Notes: a model not told the origin generated them from the sequence alone. 64,000 bases of DNA from Microlunatus endophyticus (GCF_014646195.1 NZ_BMMZ01000001.1:1-64000); one strand, 5' to 3'; shown: positions 15,984 to 24,241, numbered from the stretch's first letter. Made by a program: numbers and translations.

Positions 15984-16693
15984 TGGGCTACGTGATCATG
16001 GTGCCCGGACTTGCGGTGCAGGGTTATCTGCGGCCGTCGGCGGCCAGACTGCGTGCCGAGGGTCACGAGGTCGACCTGCTGCCACCGATCGGCTGGCCGG
16101 AGTCCGGTACCGATCTCGACGGCTATGCGGCGCGGATCGTCCGGCATGCCGAACGCCACGGCCCGGTGGACCTGCTGATCGGGTTGTCGGTCGGCACCCA
16201 GGCAGCCACCCTGGCAGCAGCCGGGACCGGGGCCGTACGACGGCTGCTGCTGATCAGCCCGACCATCGATCCGGCCCGAAGATCAACTGCGGCTGCGCTG
16301 CGTGCCTGGTCCCGCGGAGAACAGCATCCCGACTCCCCGCGGCTCAGCGTCCAGGCCCACGACTGGGTACGTGCCGGGCCGACCGGGATTTACCGCGGCC
16401 TGCAATCAGTGATCATGATGCGGCTGGAGGAGGAGCTTCCGCGGGCAGCAGATCCCGGCCGTCCGGTGACCGTCGTCCATGGCGAGGCCGATCAGCTGAG
16501 CCCGCTGCCGTTCGCCCTTGATGTCGCGGGCCGCGCGGGCGCCCGGATGTTGATCATTCCGGACGCACCGCACTCCTGGCCGATCGGCGACGGTGACCGG
16601 TTCGCGGCGCTGGTGAGCGATCTGATCATGGAGCCTGGTTATGGCAGGATGCCTGCCAGGGAAGACGTAACGTCGGCGGACCGCGGACGGTGA
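15983..16693 (+). CDS. Alpha/beta hydrolase
   Basis: 236-residue alpha/beta-hydrolase-fold protein. An N-terminal strand MGYVIMVPGLAVQGYLRP leads to the nucleophile elbow LLIGLSVGTQAATLA (Ser about residue 73), an acid in TVVHGEADQLSPLPFA and the histidine in IIPDAPHSWPIGDG. These give a complete Ser-Asp-His triad. Start ATG overlaps the stop of the unknown gene before it by one base, fixing the start within the longer frame. Substrate unknown; an esterase, thioesterase or non-catalytic role with its neighbour are all possible. Confidence 0.85.
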   Translation: MGYVIMVPGLAVQGYLRPSAARLRAEGHEVDLLPPIGWPESGTDLDGYAARIVRHAERHGPVDLLIGLSVGTQAATLAAAGTGAVRRLLLISPTIDPARRSTAAALRAWSRGEQHPDSPRLSVQAHDWVRAGPTGIYRGLQSVIMMRLEEELPRAADPGRPVTVVHGEADQLSPLPFALDVAGRAGARMLIIPDAPHSWPIGDGDRFAALVSDLIMEPGYGRMPAREDVTSADRGR

Positions 16694-16730
16694 CGGCCCC
16701 ATAACCGGCCAGACTTGTGGGGGTTCGATC

Positions 16731-17450
16731 GTGGATGCGGCGTTCGGTGAGGAGTGGCAGGCCGACGGGCTGCGCACGCTCGGACGGATGGACAGCCTGT
16801 CCGAGATGCTGGAGCAGGCAGCAGATCTGGCCGTTGGGTTGCCGGGTGCGGACATGGCGGCAGTCAGCCTGGTCACCGACCAGACCCGGATCGAGATCGC
16901 GGCGGCGACCGACCCGATTGCAGGCCAGGCCGGCCGGTTGCAGGTGGAACTGGGGGAGGGCCCGTTGTTCCGGGCGATCTCACGTCAGGTTGTCGTCTAC
17001 CTGGACGACCTGCACTCCGAGCACCGCTGGCCACGGTGGGCCGCGAAGGTGTCGGGGGATCTCGGCCTGCGCTCGATGCTGACCTACCAGTTGTTCACCG
17101 ACGGTAGCGAGCTCGGTGCACTGAGCCTCTACAGCCGGAAGCCGGACGCCTTCGATCCCGAGGTCGTTGACACCGGATATCTGGTCGCAGCCCACGTCGG
17201 CGTCGCGGTCTCGCAGATCAAGGAACGAAAGTCGCTGCAGTCGGCGATCGCGTCGCGGACGCTGATCGGACAGGCGGAAGGGATCCTGATGGAGCGTTAC
17301 GGTCTCGACGGGGATGCCGCCTTCAGCGCCTTGCGGAGAGTGTCGCAGAATCGCAATGTCAAGCTCCGCGAGATCGCCTCCGAGCTCGTCCGGACCCGGC
17401 AACTGGAGGGTCTCAGCGACGCTGCGGCGGATGAACGGCGACCAGATTGA
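16731..17450 (+). CDS. GAF and ANTAR domain protein
   Basis: 239-residue cytoplasmic sensor/RNA-binding regulator. The GAF domain covers about residues 20-155 (AAVSLVTDQTRIEIAAATD, GEGPLFRAISRQVVVYLDDL, MLTYQLFTDGSELGALSLYS). The C-terminal ANTAR domain covers about 170-225 (ASRTLIGQAEGILMERYGL and AFSALRRVSQNRNVKLREIA), which binds tandem stem-loops to prevent transcription termination. GTG start. Such GAF-ANTAR proteins are numerous in actinobacteria and usually respond to small ligands or redox; no partner gene is adjacent, though a sigma-factor gene follows. Confidence 0.92.
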   Translation: MDAAFGEEWQADGLRTLGRMDSLSEMLEQAADLAVGLPGADMAAVSLVTDQTRIEIAAATDPIAGQAGRLQVELGEGPLFRAISRQVVVYLDDLHSEHRWPRWAAKVSGDLGLRSMLTYQLFTDGSELGALSLYSRKPDAFDPEVVDTGYLVAAHVGVAVSQIKERKSLQSAIASRTLIGQAEGILMERYGLDGDAAFSALRRVSQNRNVKLREIASELVRTRQLEGLSDAAADERRPD

Positions 17451-17604
17451 TCTTGTGGTGGTGATCCGGTGGGGGCTACTTTGGCGCCGTTGAAGCTATC
17501 CGCTTAACCAATACTTGCGGATCGTACGGTCGCGTGGTTGGCTGAGGTCCAGTGGTCGAGCAACCTGCCACGTGACGTTTTCTGACCTGACAAGGCGGAG
17601 AACC

Positions 17605-18459
17605 ATGAACGCAAGTGCCGTCGCTTCACCCGATTCCCGTAATGAATCGGCCCAACGAGAGCAGCAGACAATCGATCTGCTGACCACAGCACGGGATTCC
17701 AACACCTCGCAGGCGGAAGCCGAGCGGTGCCGTGACCAGGCTGTGCAACTCAATCTGTCCGTCGCCGACGGACTCGCCCGCCGCTACCGATCCCGGGGCG
17801 AGGATCTTGATGATCTTGTCCAGGTAGCTCGACTGGGACTCGTCCACGCTGTCAACCGGTTCGAGCCGGGCAGCGGAGCTTTCCTGTCATTCGCAGTTCC
17901 GACGATCACCGGGGAGATCAAGCGACACTTCCGGGATCACTGCTGGACCGTGCGGCCGCCACGTCGGTTGCAGGAACTGCACAGCGAGGTGATGGCTGGC
18001 TGGTCCGATCTGGCCCAGGAACAGGCGGCCACGCCGACCGCCAAGGACATCGCCGATCGCATCGGCGCTGATCGTGCAGATGTCAACGAAGTCCTGCACA
18101 GCAACGCTTTCACCTCGAGTTCCTTGGACAACCCCGAGGCATCGTCGTGGATGGCCGCTGCAATCGGACATCGTGAGACCGGCTTCGATGCCGTCGAGGA
18201 CGCCATGGAGCACGAGGACTTGATGCAACAGGTCCGCCACGCTTGCACGGTGTTGTCGGACGAAGATCGGCAGCTGTTGATGATGCGGTTCGTCGACGGA
18301 TCGTCCCAGTCGGTGATCGCGGAGAAACTCGGCATCAGCCAGATGTCGGTGTCCCGCCGGTTGCGCAAGATCACCACCACGTTGCGTGCACAGATCACTG
18401 AGGGCAGGTCCGCCACGATCGTCGGGCCGTCGTCCGGTCGGGTGGTTGCCGCCGCGTGA
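17605..18459 (+). CDS. RNA polymerase sigma factor, SigB/SigF type
   Basis: 284-residue alternative sigma factor of the sigma-70 group 3. Region 2 is at about residues 50-125 (LARRYRSRGEDLDDLVQVAR, AFLSFAVPTITGEIKRHFRD), region 3 at about 125-185, and region 4 at about 225-270 with the helix-turn-helix (GSSQSVIAEKLGISQMSVSR). The 'FAVPTI-GEIKRHFRD' word is typical of general-stress SigB/F factors. The frame is open from 17515, but the ATG at 17605 has GGAGAA just before it. No anti-sigma (RsbW) gene is adjacent, unusual for this class; control may be from elsewhere. A ChaB gene follows. Confidence 0.93.
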   Translation: MNASAVASPDSRNESAQREQQTIDLLTTARDSNTSQAEAERCRDQAVQLNLSVADGLARRYRSRGEDLDDLVQVARLGLVHAVNRFEPGSGAFLSFAVPTITGEIKRHFRDHCWTVRPPRRLQELHSEVMAGWSDLAQEQAATPTAKDIADRIGADRADVNEVLHSNAFTSSSLDNPEASSWMAAAIGHRETGFDAVEDAMEHEDLMQQVRHACTVLSDEDRQLLMMRFVDGSSQSVIAEKLGISQMSVSRRLRKITTTLRAQITEGRSATIVGPSSGRVVAAA

Positions 18460-18507
18460 CGGCTGCTCTGCGCGGGTACTGGATCGCGAGCAGGAAGGAG
18501 GCAGCTC

Positions 18508-18927
18508 ATGCCCATGCTCAAGAAGAGTGGAAAGCCACGTAAGAAGGAACTTCCGGGCACCATTGCCCGTTCCGGCAAGCACGCCCAGAAGACCTTCGCC
18601 AAGGCCCACGACGCCGCCGCCGAGGAATATGGTGACGGCCGGCGGGCTCACCAGACGGCCTACTCCGCGCTGAAGCACAGTTACGAGAAGGTCGGAGATC
18701 ACTGGGAGCGCAAGGACAAGGGCGCTCGGGGCCCGTCGGATGCACACGCTGCCGAGGGCCGCAACAGCCGCAAGAAGACTGCTGGCGGTGTCGATGCCAA
18801 CGCCAGCAAGGATCATCTGATGGACGTCGCACGGCGGTTGGACATCCCCGGGCGATCGAAGATGAAGAAGCGCGAGCTGGTCTCGGCCATCGAGAAAGCC
18901 AACTCACGCAAGGCAAAGAAGAAGTAG
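18508..18927 (+). CDS. ChaB-domain protein with Rho N-terminal-like tail
   Basis: 139-residue, very basic protein. The ChaB domain spans about residues 14-75 (LPGTIARSGKHAQKTFAKAH, HQTAYSALKHSYEKVGDHWE). The C-terminus (DHLMDVARRLDIPGRSKMKK, then RELVSAIEKA) is the Rho_N/SAP-like nucleic-acid binding motif. Proteins of this make-up are common in actinobacteria near stress genes, and the position directly after a SigB-type sigma gene fits a stress role (inference). An AAGGAGG site precedes the start. A perfect terminator follows. Confidence 0.88.
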   Translation: MPMLKKSGKPRKKELPGTIARSGKHAQKTFAKAHDAAAEEYGDGRRAHQTAYSALKHSYEKVGDHWERKDKGARGPSDAHAAEGRNSRKKTAGGVDANASKDHLMDVARRLDIPGRSKMKKRELVSAIEKANSRKAKKK

Positions 18928-18942
18928 TAGCCGGAGAACCCA

Positions 18943-18985
18943 GTGAAAGCCCCGCCGATCCCGATCTGAACGGCGGGGCTTTCAC
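18943..18985 (+). terminator. Perfect 15-bp stem terminator
   Basis: GTGAAAGCCCCGCCG (18943-18957) pairs fully with CGGCGGGGCTTTCAC (18971-18985), loop 13 bases. It sits between the convergent ChaB and SDR genes and can work in both directions (GGGGCTTTC core). Confidence 0.9.
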
Positions 18986-19020
18986 TTGATCAGCACTCCT
19001 TGATCATCACTCATCGATCA

Positions 19021-20001
19021 TCATTGGAAGCCGGCCTGGTTGTTGAATCGCCGTACGGCATTGCGGGCCAGTGCCGTGAACCGATCGAAGACCTTCGGCA
19101 GCCCGGCAGCCGCCCGAAAGCCAGGAGCCTGATCATCGTGGGTCTGATCATCGCCGGATGCGTCATCGGGTGGGCGTGGCAGCAGTCTGCCGGCAGCACC
19201 GACCACCGTGCCGACGCCGACCGGGGACAGCCGGTAGACGAAGTCGCCGAGCCTTGCCGGCAGCGTGAAGATGATCTTGCGGCGGCCCGCCGCGACCCCG
19301 GCGGCGATGATCCTGGCCGCTCGGGAGGCATCCATCGCCACGATGGGTAGCGCCGACAACCCGGTGAACCAGGCGTACTCCTGCTCCGACCGGCCGACGT
19401 AACCGGCTTGCCAGTGGCCTCCGGTCCGCATCAGGCCCGGAATGATGGTGCTGACCGTGATGCCCGAGCCGGTGAGTTCCTCCGAAAGCCCCCGTGCGAA
19501 TCCGACTGCACCGTGTTTGGCTGCGGAATAGGCGAGCAGATGGGGGACCGGGATCACCCCGGCGATCGAGGTGACGATCCCGATCCGACCTCGGCGACGC
19601 TCCCGCATCCCGGGCAGGACCGCATGGACGACGTTGATCGGGCCCCGCAGCATGATGTCCAGTGACTCGTCGTAGGCCTCCGCGAGGTCGGGCACGGGTC
19701 CGACGGTGATCACTCCGGCGACGCTGATCACGGTCTCGATCGACCCATAGCGGGATTCGATCTCCTGGACCAGGTCCCGGGCCCCGGCTGCATCACGGAC
19801 GTCGTGGACCCGGGTGGTCACCTCCGCGCCCGCGGCCCGGAGCTGGTTGGCCGCCCGGGCCAGATCGGTCTGGGTGCGCGCCGAGATGACCACGTGGTAG
19901 CCGGCCCGTCCGAGCTCACCGGCCAGCGCGTAGCCCAGTCCCCGGGATCCACCGGCAACCCAGGCCACCGGCTTGCGGTCCTGCGGGGGCGATTCGGTCA
20001 T
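19021..20001 (-). CDS. Short-chain dehydrogenase/reductase
   Basis: Classical SDR of about 326 residues. Rossmann motif VAGGSRGLGYALAGELGRAG near the N-terminus (TGxxxGxG variant GGSRGLG), NAG-like SVAGV, catalytic Ser in VTSIAGVIPVP and YSAAKHG (Tyr-x-x-x-Lys) about residue 160. A C-terminal extension of about 70 residues follows the core. Three in-frame starts (GTG 20010, ATG 20007, ATG 20001) exist; the GAGG site ends at 20010, so ATG 20001 has the best spacing. Divergent from the Bax-inhibitor gene, convergent with ChaB. Substrate unknown. Confidence 0.9.
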   Translation of the reverse strand: MTESPPQDRKPVAWVAGGSRGLGYALAGELGRAGYHVVISARTQTDLARAANQLRAAGAEVTTRVHDVRDAAGARDLVQEIESRYGSIETVISVAGVITVGPVPDLAEAYDESLDIMLRGPINVVHAVLPGMRERRRGRIGIVTSIAGVIPVPHLLAYSAAKHGAVGFARGLSEELTGSGITVSTIIPGLMRTGGHWQAGYVGRSEQEYAWFTGLSALPIVAMDASRAARIIAAGVAAGRRKIIFTLPARLGDFVYRLSPVGVGTVVGAAGRLLPRPPDDASGDDQTHDDQAPGFRAAAGLPKVFDRFTALARNAVRRFNNQAGFQ

Positions 20002-20202
20002 CACCATCACCTCGTGTCCTACGCGTCGACATCACGTTCCAGCTGTGCATACCCCGTGGACTCTGCGACACACGGGTGGGTGCGGTCCGCCACCTACACT
20101 GGATCCAGCGGGACCGTCGGGCCCGCTGCTCGACCGGACGCCGACCAGGCTCCGGTTGATCCAGGACAGGCAATGTCGTATCAGGACAGGCGAGGACAGG
20201 CA

Positions 20203-21078
20203 ATGTTGCGTAGCTCGAACCCGGTGCTCTCACGCCGGGACGCGTTCACACCGGCTCCTGCCCAGGGGCAGTCACCCTTCATCGGCCAGCAGGCCGACCA
20301 GTACGCGGGCCAGCCCTTCGGCTACGGCCAGCAGTACGGCCAGCAGTACGGCCAGCCGTCCGGTCAGGCCTCGTACGGCGTCCAGGCGCCGCCCGAAGGG
20401 CGGATGACCTTCGACGATGTGATCACCCGCACCGCGATCACCATGGCCGTGCTGGTAGCCGCCGCGGTGGTCAGCTGGTGGAGCATCTCTGCTGGACTGG
20501 TGCCCCCCGCCGTGATGCTCCCGGCGATGTTGCTTTCGGCCCTGGTCGGCTTCATCACTGCCTTTGTGGTGACCGTGCGGCACCGGGTCAGCCCGCCGCT
20601 GGTGCTGGTCTACTCGGCCATCCAGGGTGTCTTCATCGGCATGCTGAGCCGGCTGTTCGAGTCGCTCTACGACGGGATCGTCGGCCAGGCGGTGATCGGC
20701 ACCTTTGTCGCCGCCGGGGTCACCCTCGCGGTGTACAAGATCTTCAACGTCCGGGTCACCTCGACCTTCCGCAAGGTCGTCATCATCGCCACCGCGGGCT
20801 TCGCCGTCACCATGCTGATCAATCTGGTGTTCGCGCTCTTCGGCATCGACCTCGGGCTGCGCGGCGTCGGCAACTTCAGCGCCCTCTCGGTGCTGTTCTC
20901 GGCGATCGGCGTCACCCTGGCGGTGCTCAACCTGGTGCTCGATTTCGACTACATCGAACGCGGCGTCCGGATGGGTGCGCCGGCCAGCCGGTCCTGGCTC
21001 GGCGCCTTCGGCCTGACCGTCACCATGGTCTGGCTCTACGTGGAGATCCTGCGGATCCTCTCCTACTTCCGTCGCTGA
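20203..21078 (+). CDS. Bax inhibitor-1/YccA family membrane protein
   Basis: 291-residue integral membrane protein with seven or so hydrophobic helices (AITMAVLVAAAVVSWWSI through TMVWLYVEILRILSYF). The opening MLRSSNPVLSRRDAF is a common actinobacterial start for this family. A low-complexity Gly/Gln/Tyr-rich stretch (about 25-60; GQQYGQQYGQPSGQ) precedes TM1. The word AGGACAGGCAATG occurs twice, making ATG at 20173 and 20203 both possible in-frame starts; the family's N-terminus favours 20203. Function in bacteria unclear; BI-1 members act as proton-sensitive calcium leak channels. Confidence 0.9.
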   Translation: MLRSSNPVLSRRDAFTPAPAQGQSPFIGQQADQYAGQPFGYGQQYGQQYGQPSGQASYGVQAPPEGRMTFDDVITRTAITMAVLVAAAVVSWWSISAGLVPPAVMLPAMLLSALVGFITAFVVTVRHRVSPPLVLVYSAIQGVFIGMLSRLFESLYDGIVGQAVIGTFVAAGVTLAVYKIFNVRVTSTFRKVVIIATAGFAVTMLINLVFALFGIDLGLRGVGNFSALSVLFSAIGVTLAVLNLVLDFDYIERGVRMGAPASRSWLGAFGLTVTMVWLYVEILRILSYFRR

Positions 21079-21117
21079 GCCGGTCCGGGCCGGCAGCACC
21101 CCACTAGGCTCGCGTCC

Positions 21118-22485
21118 GTGGAGTATGTGAACTCGCTGATCGAACTGGTCGGAAACACCCCGCTGCTGCGCCTGACGCGGATCACCGGTGAGGTCAAGCC
21201 GCTGGTCCTGGCCAAGGTGGAATACCTCAACCCTGGCGGTTCGGTGAAGGACCGGATCGCGGTCAAGATGATCGAAGCGGCCGAGCGCGAGGGCAAGCTC
21301 AAGCCCGGCGGCGTGATCGTCGAACCGACCAGCGGCAACACTGGGGTCGGGCTGGCGATCGTCGCGCAGTCCAAGGGCTACCACTGCATCTTCGTCTGTC
21401 CCGACAAGGTCAGCGAGGACAAGCGCAACGTGCTGCGGGCGTACGGCGCCGAGGTCGTCGTCTGCCCGACCGCCGTCGAGCCCGAGCATCCCGACTCCTA
21501 CTACTCGGTCTCGGACCGGCTGGTCCGGGAGACCCCGGGTGCCTGGAAACCCGACCAGTACAGCAATCCGAACAATCCGGCCAGCCACTATGAGAGCACC
21601 GGCCCGGAGATCTGGAAGCAGACCGAGGGCAGGATCACCCACTTCGTCGCGGGCATCGGCACCGGCGGCACGATTTCCGGAACCGGGCGCTACCTCAGGG
21701 AGGTGTCCGGCGGCAGGGTCAAGATCATCGGTGCGGATCCGGTCGGGTCGGTCTACTCGGGTGGTAGCGGTCGGCCGTATCTGGTCGAGGGGGTCGGCGA
21801 GGATTTCTGGCCCGACAACTACGACCGACAGATCTGCGACCAGGTGATCGAGATCTCCGACTCCGACTCGTTCGCGACCACCCGGAGGCTGGCCGGCGAG
21901 GAGGCGCTGCTGGTCGGCGGATCCTCGGGGATGGCCGCTGCGGCGGCCGTCCGGCTCGCCGAGCAGGTCGATGACCCCGAGGCGGTCATCGTCGTGCTGC
22001 TGCCTGATTCCGGCCGCGGCTATCTGACCAAGATCTTCTCCGACGACTGGCTGGCCCGTTACGGCTTCGCGCCGCGGCCGGATGCCGCGGTCCGCACCGT
22101 CGGCGACGTGCTCCGGGAGAAGTCCGGTGCGCTGCCGACACTGGTGCACACCCACCCGAACGAGACGGTGGCCGAGGCGGTCCAGATCCTGCGCGAATAC
22201 GGCGTCTCCCAGATGCCCGTCGTCCGGGCGGAACCGCCGGTGATGGCCGCTGAGGTGGTCGGGTCGGTCAGCGAACGCGGGCTGCTCGGTGCCCTCTTCA
22301 ATCATCAGGTGCAGCCTGCGGCCGCAGTCGATGCGGCGATGGAGCCCGCGCTGCCGATGCTCGGCGCGAGTGAGCCGGTCTCGGCCGCGGTTGCGGCGCT
22401 GGTGGACAACGACGCGTTGCTGGTGCTCGAAGGCGGCCGGCCTGTCGGCATCGTCACCCGCCAGGATTTGTTGACCGACATCTGA
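21118..22485 (+). CDS. cbs: Cystathionine beta-synthase
   Basis: 455-residue PLP enzyme condensing serine (or O-acetylserine) and homocysteine to cystathionine. The PLP lysine is in LNPGGSVKDRIAVKM (K about residue 44), the phosphate loop is GTGGTISGTGRYL, and the substrate loop is PTSGNTGVGLAI. A C-terminal pair of CBS modules follows at about residues 335-450 (TLVHTHPNETVAEAVQILRE and DNDALLVLEGGRPVGIVTRQ), as in actinobacterial Cbs. GTG start. A cystathionine gamma-synthase/lyase gene 30 kb downstream completes transsulfuration. Confidence 0.93.
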   Translation: MEYVNSLIELVGNTPLLRLTRITGEVKPLVLAKVEYLNPGGSVKDRIAVKMIEAAEREGKLKPGGVIVEPTSGNTGVGLAIVAQSKGYHCIFVCPDKVSEDKRNVLRAYGAEVVVCPTAVEPEHPDSYYSVSDRLVRETPGAWKPDQYSNPNNPASHYESTGPEIWKQTEGRITHFVAGIGTGGTISGTGRYLREVSGGRVKIIGADPVGSVYSGGSGRPYLVEGVGEDFWPDNYDRQICDQVIEISDSDSFATTRRLAGEEALLVGGSSGMAAAAAVRLAEQVDDPEAVIVVLLPDSGRGYLTKIFSDDWLARYGFAPRPDAAVRTVGDVLREKSGALPTLVHTHPNETVAEAVQILREYGVSQMPVVRAEPPVMAAEVVGSVSERGLLGALFNHQVQPAAAVDAAMEPALPMLGASEPVSAAVAALVDNDALLVLEGGRPVGIVTRQDLLTDI

Positions 22486-22561
22486 TCCAGGCTCGCTTGG
22501 CGCCCGGCCGGGCTTTGCCGTCCGTTTTCCGATCAGGGCCGGCTTTCTCTGGCTGCGCCGG

Positions 22562-22777
22562 GTTCCATGGTGGACGGAGCAGGACACCAACCTCGGCGTG
22601 CTGTTGACCAGGATGCTCGCCGAGACTGCTCAGCATGCCGGTCATGCCGACATCGTGCGTGAGCTGATCGACGGGAAGGCGGGAAACACCGAAGATCGAC
22701 TCGGCGACGATCCTGTGTTCTGGAACAAATTCACCGGCCGGATCCGGGATGCAGCCGAGACGTTCAGATCCGCCTAG
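22562..22777 (+). pseudogene. DinB/DUF664 family 3' fragment
   Basis: A 71-codon frame with no start encodes VPWWTEQDTNLGVLLTRMLA followed by ETAQHAGHADIVRELIDGKA. The 'VPWW', 'T-x-L-x-x-x-M-x-A-E-T-x-x-H-A-G-H-A-D-x-x-R-E' pattern is the conserved C-terminal half of DUF664/DinB-superfamily proteins, including the metal-binding histidines. Upstream the frame loses homology within some 25 codons, so the N-terminal half is missing. Its TAG overlaps the stop of the oppositely oriented Nudix gene. Likely a decayed gene. Confidence 0.6.
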
Positions 22778-23487
22778 CCGAAGAGACGGGTGACGATCTC
22801 GAGCCAGTTCGGATTCCAGGGCTGGTCCGGCCAGCTGTCGTACGGGAACCAGGTCGCGGCCGAGGTCGTGCCGCCGACGTCGATCACCACCGGATCGGTC
22901 GGCTCCGGGCAGTGGGCGCGGTAGATGATCCGTACGGCGTGGAAGTCCTCGAGCACGCCTGTGGGGCTGTGGCCGATCCAGTGCCCGGTGTCGACCCCGA
23001 CAAGCTCGCCGAGGTCGATCGTCTGCGAGGTCTCCTCCATCACTTCGCGATGGACCGCATCGACCGGTTCCTCGCCCGGATCGATGCCGCCGCCGGGCAG
23101 TCCCCACCGTCCGACCGGTGCCGGGCGATAGAACTCCGAGGCCAGGATGCCGCGGCTGGACTCCACCCAGGCGTACGCGGCGACCCGCTGACGGCGTACG
23201 GCCTCGGCTCCGTCGGCGCCCGGCTCTGGGGGTGGCACGTCCTCGCGAGTGGTCGGGGCCTGCGGAACCGGAGTAGGGCCAGGGTCGGGCTCCACCCGCC
23301 AGCTGATCGTCAGGTCGCCATCGGCGCCTACCGCGGTGAGCGCCTGCACGGTCCGGAAGCCGCGGATCCTGAACTGCTCGGTGGGATCCTCACCATGGCC
23401 GAGATCGAATTCGGCCAGAATCTGCCCACTGCGGTCCTGACCGACGATGCGCATCCCGCCATGATGCCTGATCCCACCCTGAGCCAT
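22774..23487 (-). CDS. Nudix hydrolase
   Basis: 237-residue hydrolase of nucleoside-diphosphate-linked compounds. The Nudix box GGGIDPGEEPVDAVHREVME-ET is complete (about residues 133-156). An N-terminal extension of about 95 residues contains LTISWRVEPDPGPTPVPQAP, of no known function. The ATG at 23487 follows a short promoter gap shared with the antitoxin gene. Substrate unknown. Confidence 0.88.
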   Translation of the reverse strand: MAQGGIRHHGGMRIVGQDRSGQILAEFDLGHGEDPTEQFRIRGFRTVQALTAVGADGDLTISWRVEPDPGPTPVPQAPTTREDVPPPEPGADGAEAVRRQRVAAYAWVESSRGILASEFYRPAPVGRWGLPGGGIDPGEEPVDAVHREVMEETSQTIDLGELVGVDTGHWIGHSPTGVLEDFHAVRIIYRAHCPEPTDPVVIDVGGTTSAATWFPYDSWPDQPWNPNWLEIVTRLFG

Positions 23488-23499
23488 CGACCAGCGCCT

Positions 23500-23515
23500 G
23501 TATCACCGGTGATAC
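23500..23515. promoter_or_regulatory. 16-bp perfect palindrome, antitoxin operator
   Basis: GTATCACCGGTGATAC is a perfect 16-bp palindrome ten bases before the Phd-type start codon and 13 bases upstream of the Nudix start on the other strand. Phd/YefM antitoxins bind such sites to repress their own operon, so this is the probable TA operator, and the Nudix gene may be influenced. Confidence 0.75.
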
Positions 23516-23524
23516 CATCGAGCC

Positions 23525-23761
23525 GTGGACAGGGTTTCGGTACGTGATCTTCGCAATCATGGCGGTGAGGTGCTGTCGCGCGTCGAGCGGGGCCAGGCAC
23601 TGATCGTCACCCGCGACGGTGCCGAGCTGGCCGAACTCCGGCCGTTGCGTCGACGCAGCGCGCGGCCGGCCGAGCTGATCGAGCGTCGTCGTCATGTCCG
23701 TCAGGTCGATCCGGAGGCACTCCGGCGCGACCTCGATGACGTTCTGGACGCGTCGCTGTGA
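23525..23761 (+). CDS. Type II antitoxin, Phd/YefM family
   Basis: 78-residue antitoxin. The Phd/YefM fold is clear in VSVRDLRNHGGEVLSRVERG and QALIVTRDGAELAELRPL, which provides N-terminal DNA binding. The C-terminal tail (VDPEALRRDLDDVLDASL) should wrap the toxin. GTG start. The VapC-like toxin begins 25 bases downstream. A perfect palindrome lies just upstream. Confidence 0.93.
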   Translation: MDRVSVRDLRNHGGEVLSRVERGQALIVTRDGAELAELRPLRRRSARPAELIERRRHVRQVDPEALRRDLDDVLDASL

Positions 23762-23785
23762 ACGAGACCGCGTGAAGGAGTTCGC

Positions 23786-24241
23786 GTGAGCGATTCCGCG
23801 GTCGACAGTCGCGGGGTGCTGGACACCTCGACGGTGATCCTGCTCGGCCGGCTGACCGATCCCGGCGAGTTGCCCGACGATTGTGTCGTCAGCGCCATCA
23901 CCCTCGCCGAGCTCTCCGCCGGACCGCTCGTCGCTCGAACGGATGCTGAACGGTCTGCCCGGCAGGAGCATCTCCAACTCGCCGAGTCGGATTTTGATGT
24001 CCTCGCATTCGATACAGCGGCGGCTCGTACCTTCGGTGCGGTGGCCGCTGAGCTGCGTCGTAGCGACCGCAAGCACTCGGCGCGGGCCTATGACGCACTG
24101 ATCGCCGCTACCGCGATGGCCAACGGGCTCCCGCTCTACACCTGCAATCCGCACGACTTCGCGGGGATCAGTGGGCTCGATCTTCGACCGGTGAGTCACC
24201 CTGATGGACTTTCGGACACTGCAGAAGATCCCGACGAATGA
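23786..24241 (+). CDS. vapC: PIN-domain toxin, VapC family
   Basis: 151-residue ribonuclease toxin. PIN acidic residues are present: D in VLDTSTVILL (about 13), E in ITLAELSAGP (about 47), D in RAYDALIAATAMANG (about 105) and a further D in CNPHDFAGISGL. In this family the four acids bind Mg and cleave tRNA or rRNA. Paired with the Phd-type antitoxin, a frequent mixed combination in actinobacteria. Its stop overlaps the start of the next membrane protein gene (ATGA-like). Confidence 0.92.
   Translation: MSDSAVDSRGVLDTSTVILLGRLTDPGELPDDCVVSAITLAELSAGPLVARTDAERSARQEHLQLAESDFDVLAFDTAAARTFGAVAAELRRSDRKHSARAYDALIAATAMANGLPLYTCNPHDFAGISGLDLRPVSHPDGLSDTAEDPDE

Noticed and set aside
16980..17402. 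Antisense frame inside the GAF-ANTAR gene
   Set aside because: Shadow of a well-identified gene.
20272..22590. 772-codon minus-strand frame across the BI-1 and cystathionine beta-synthase genes
   Set aside because: It lies opposite two well-identified genes, is full of DR/RHRR-like low-complexity sequence and has no recognised domain.
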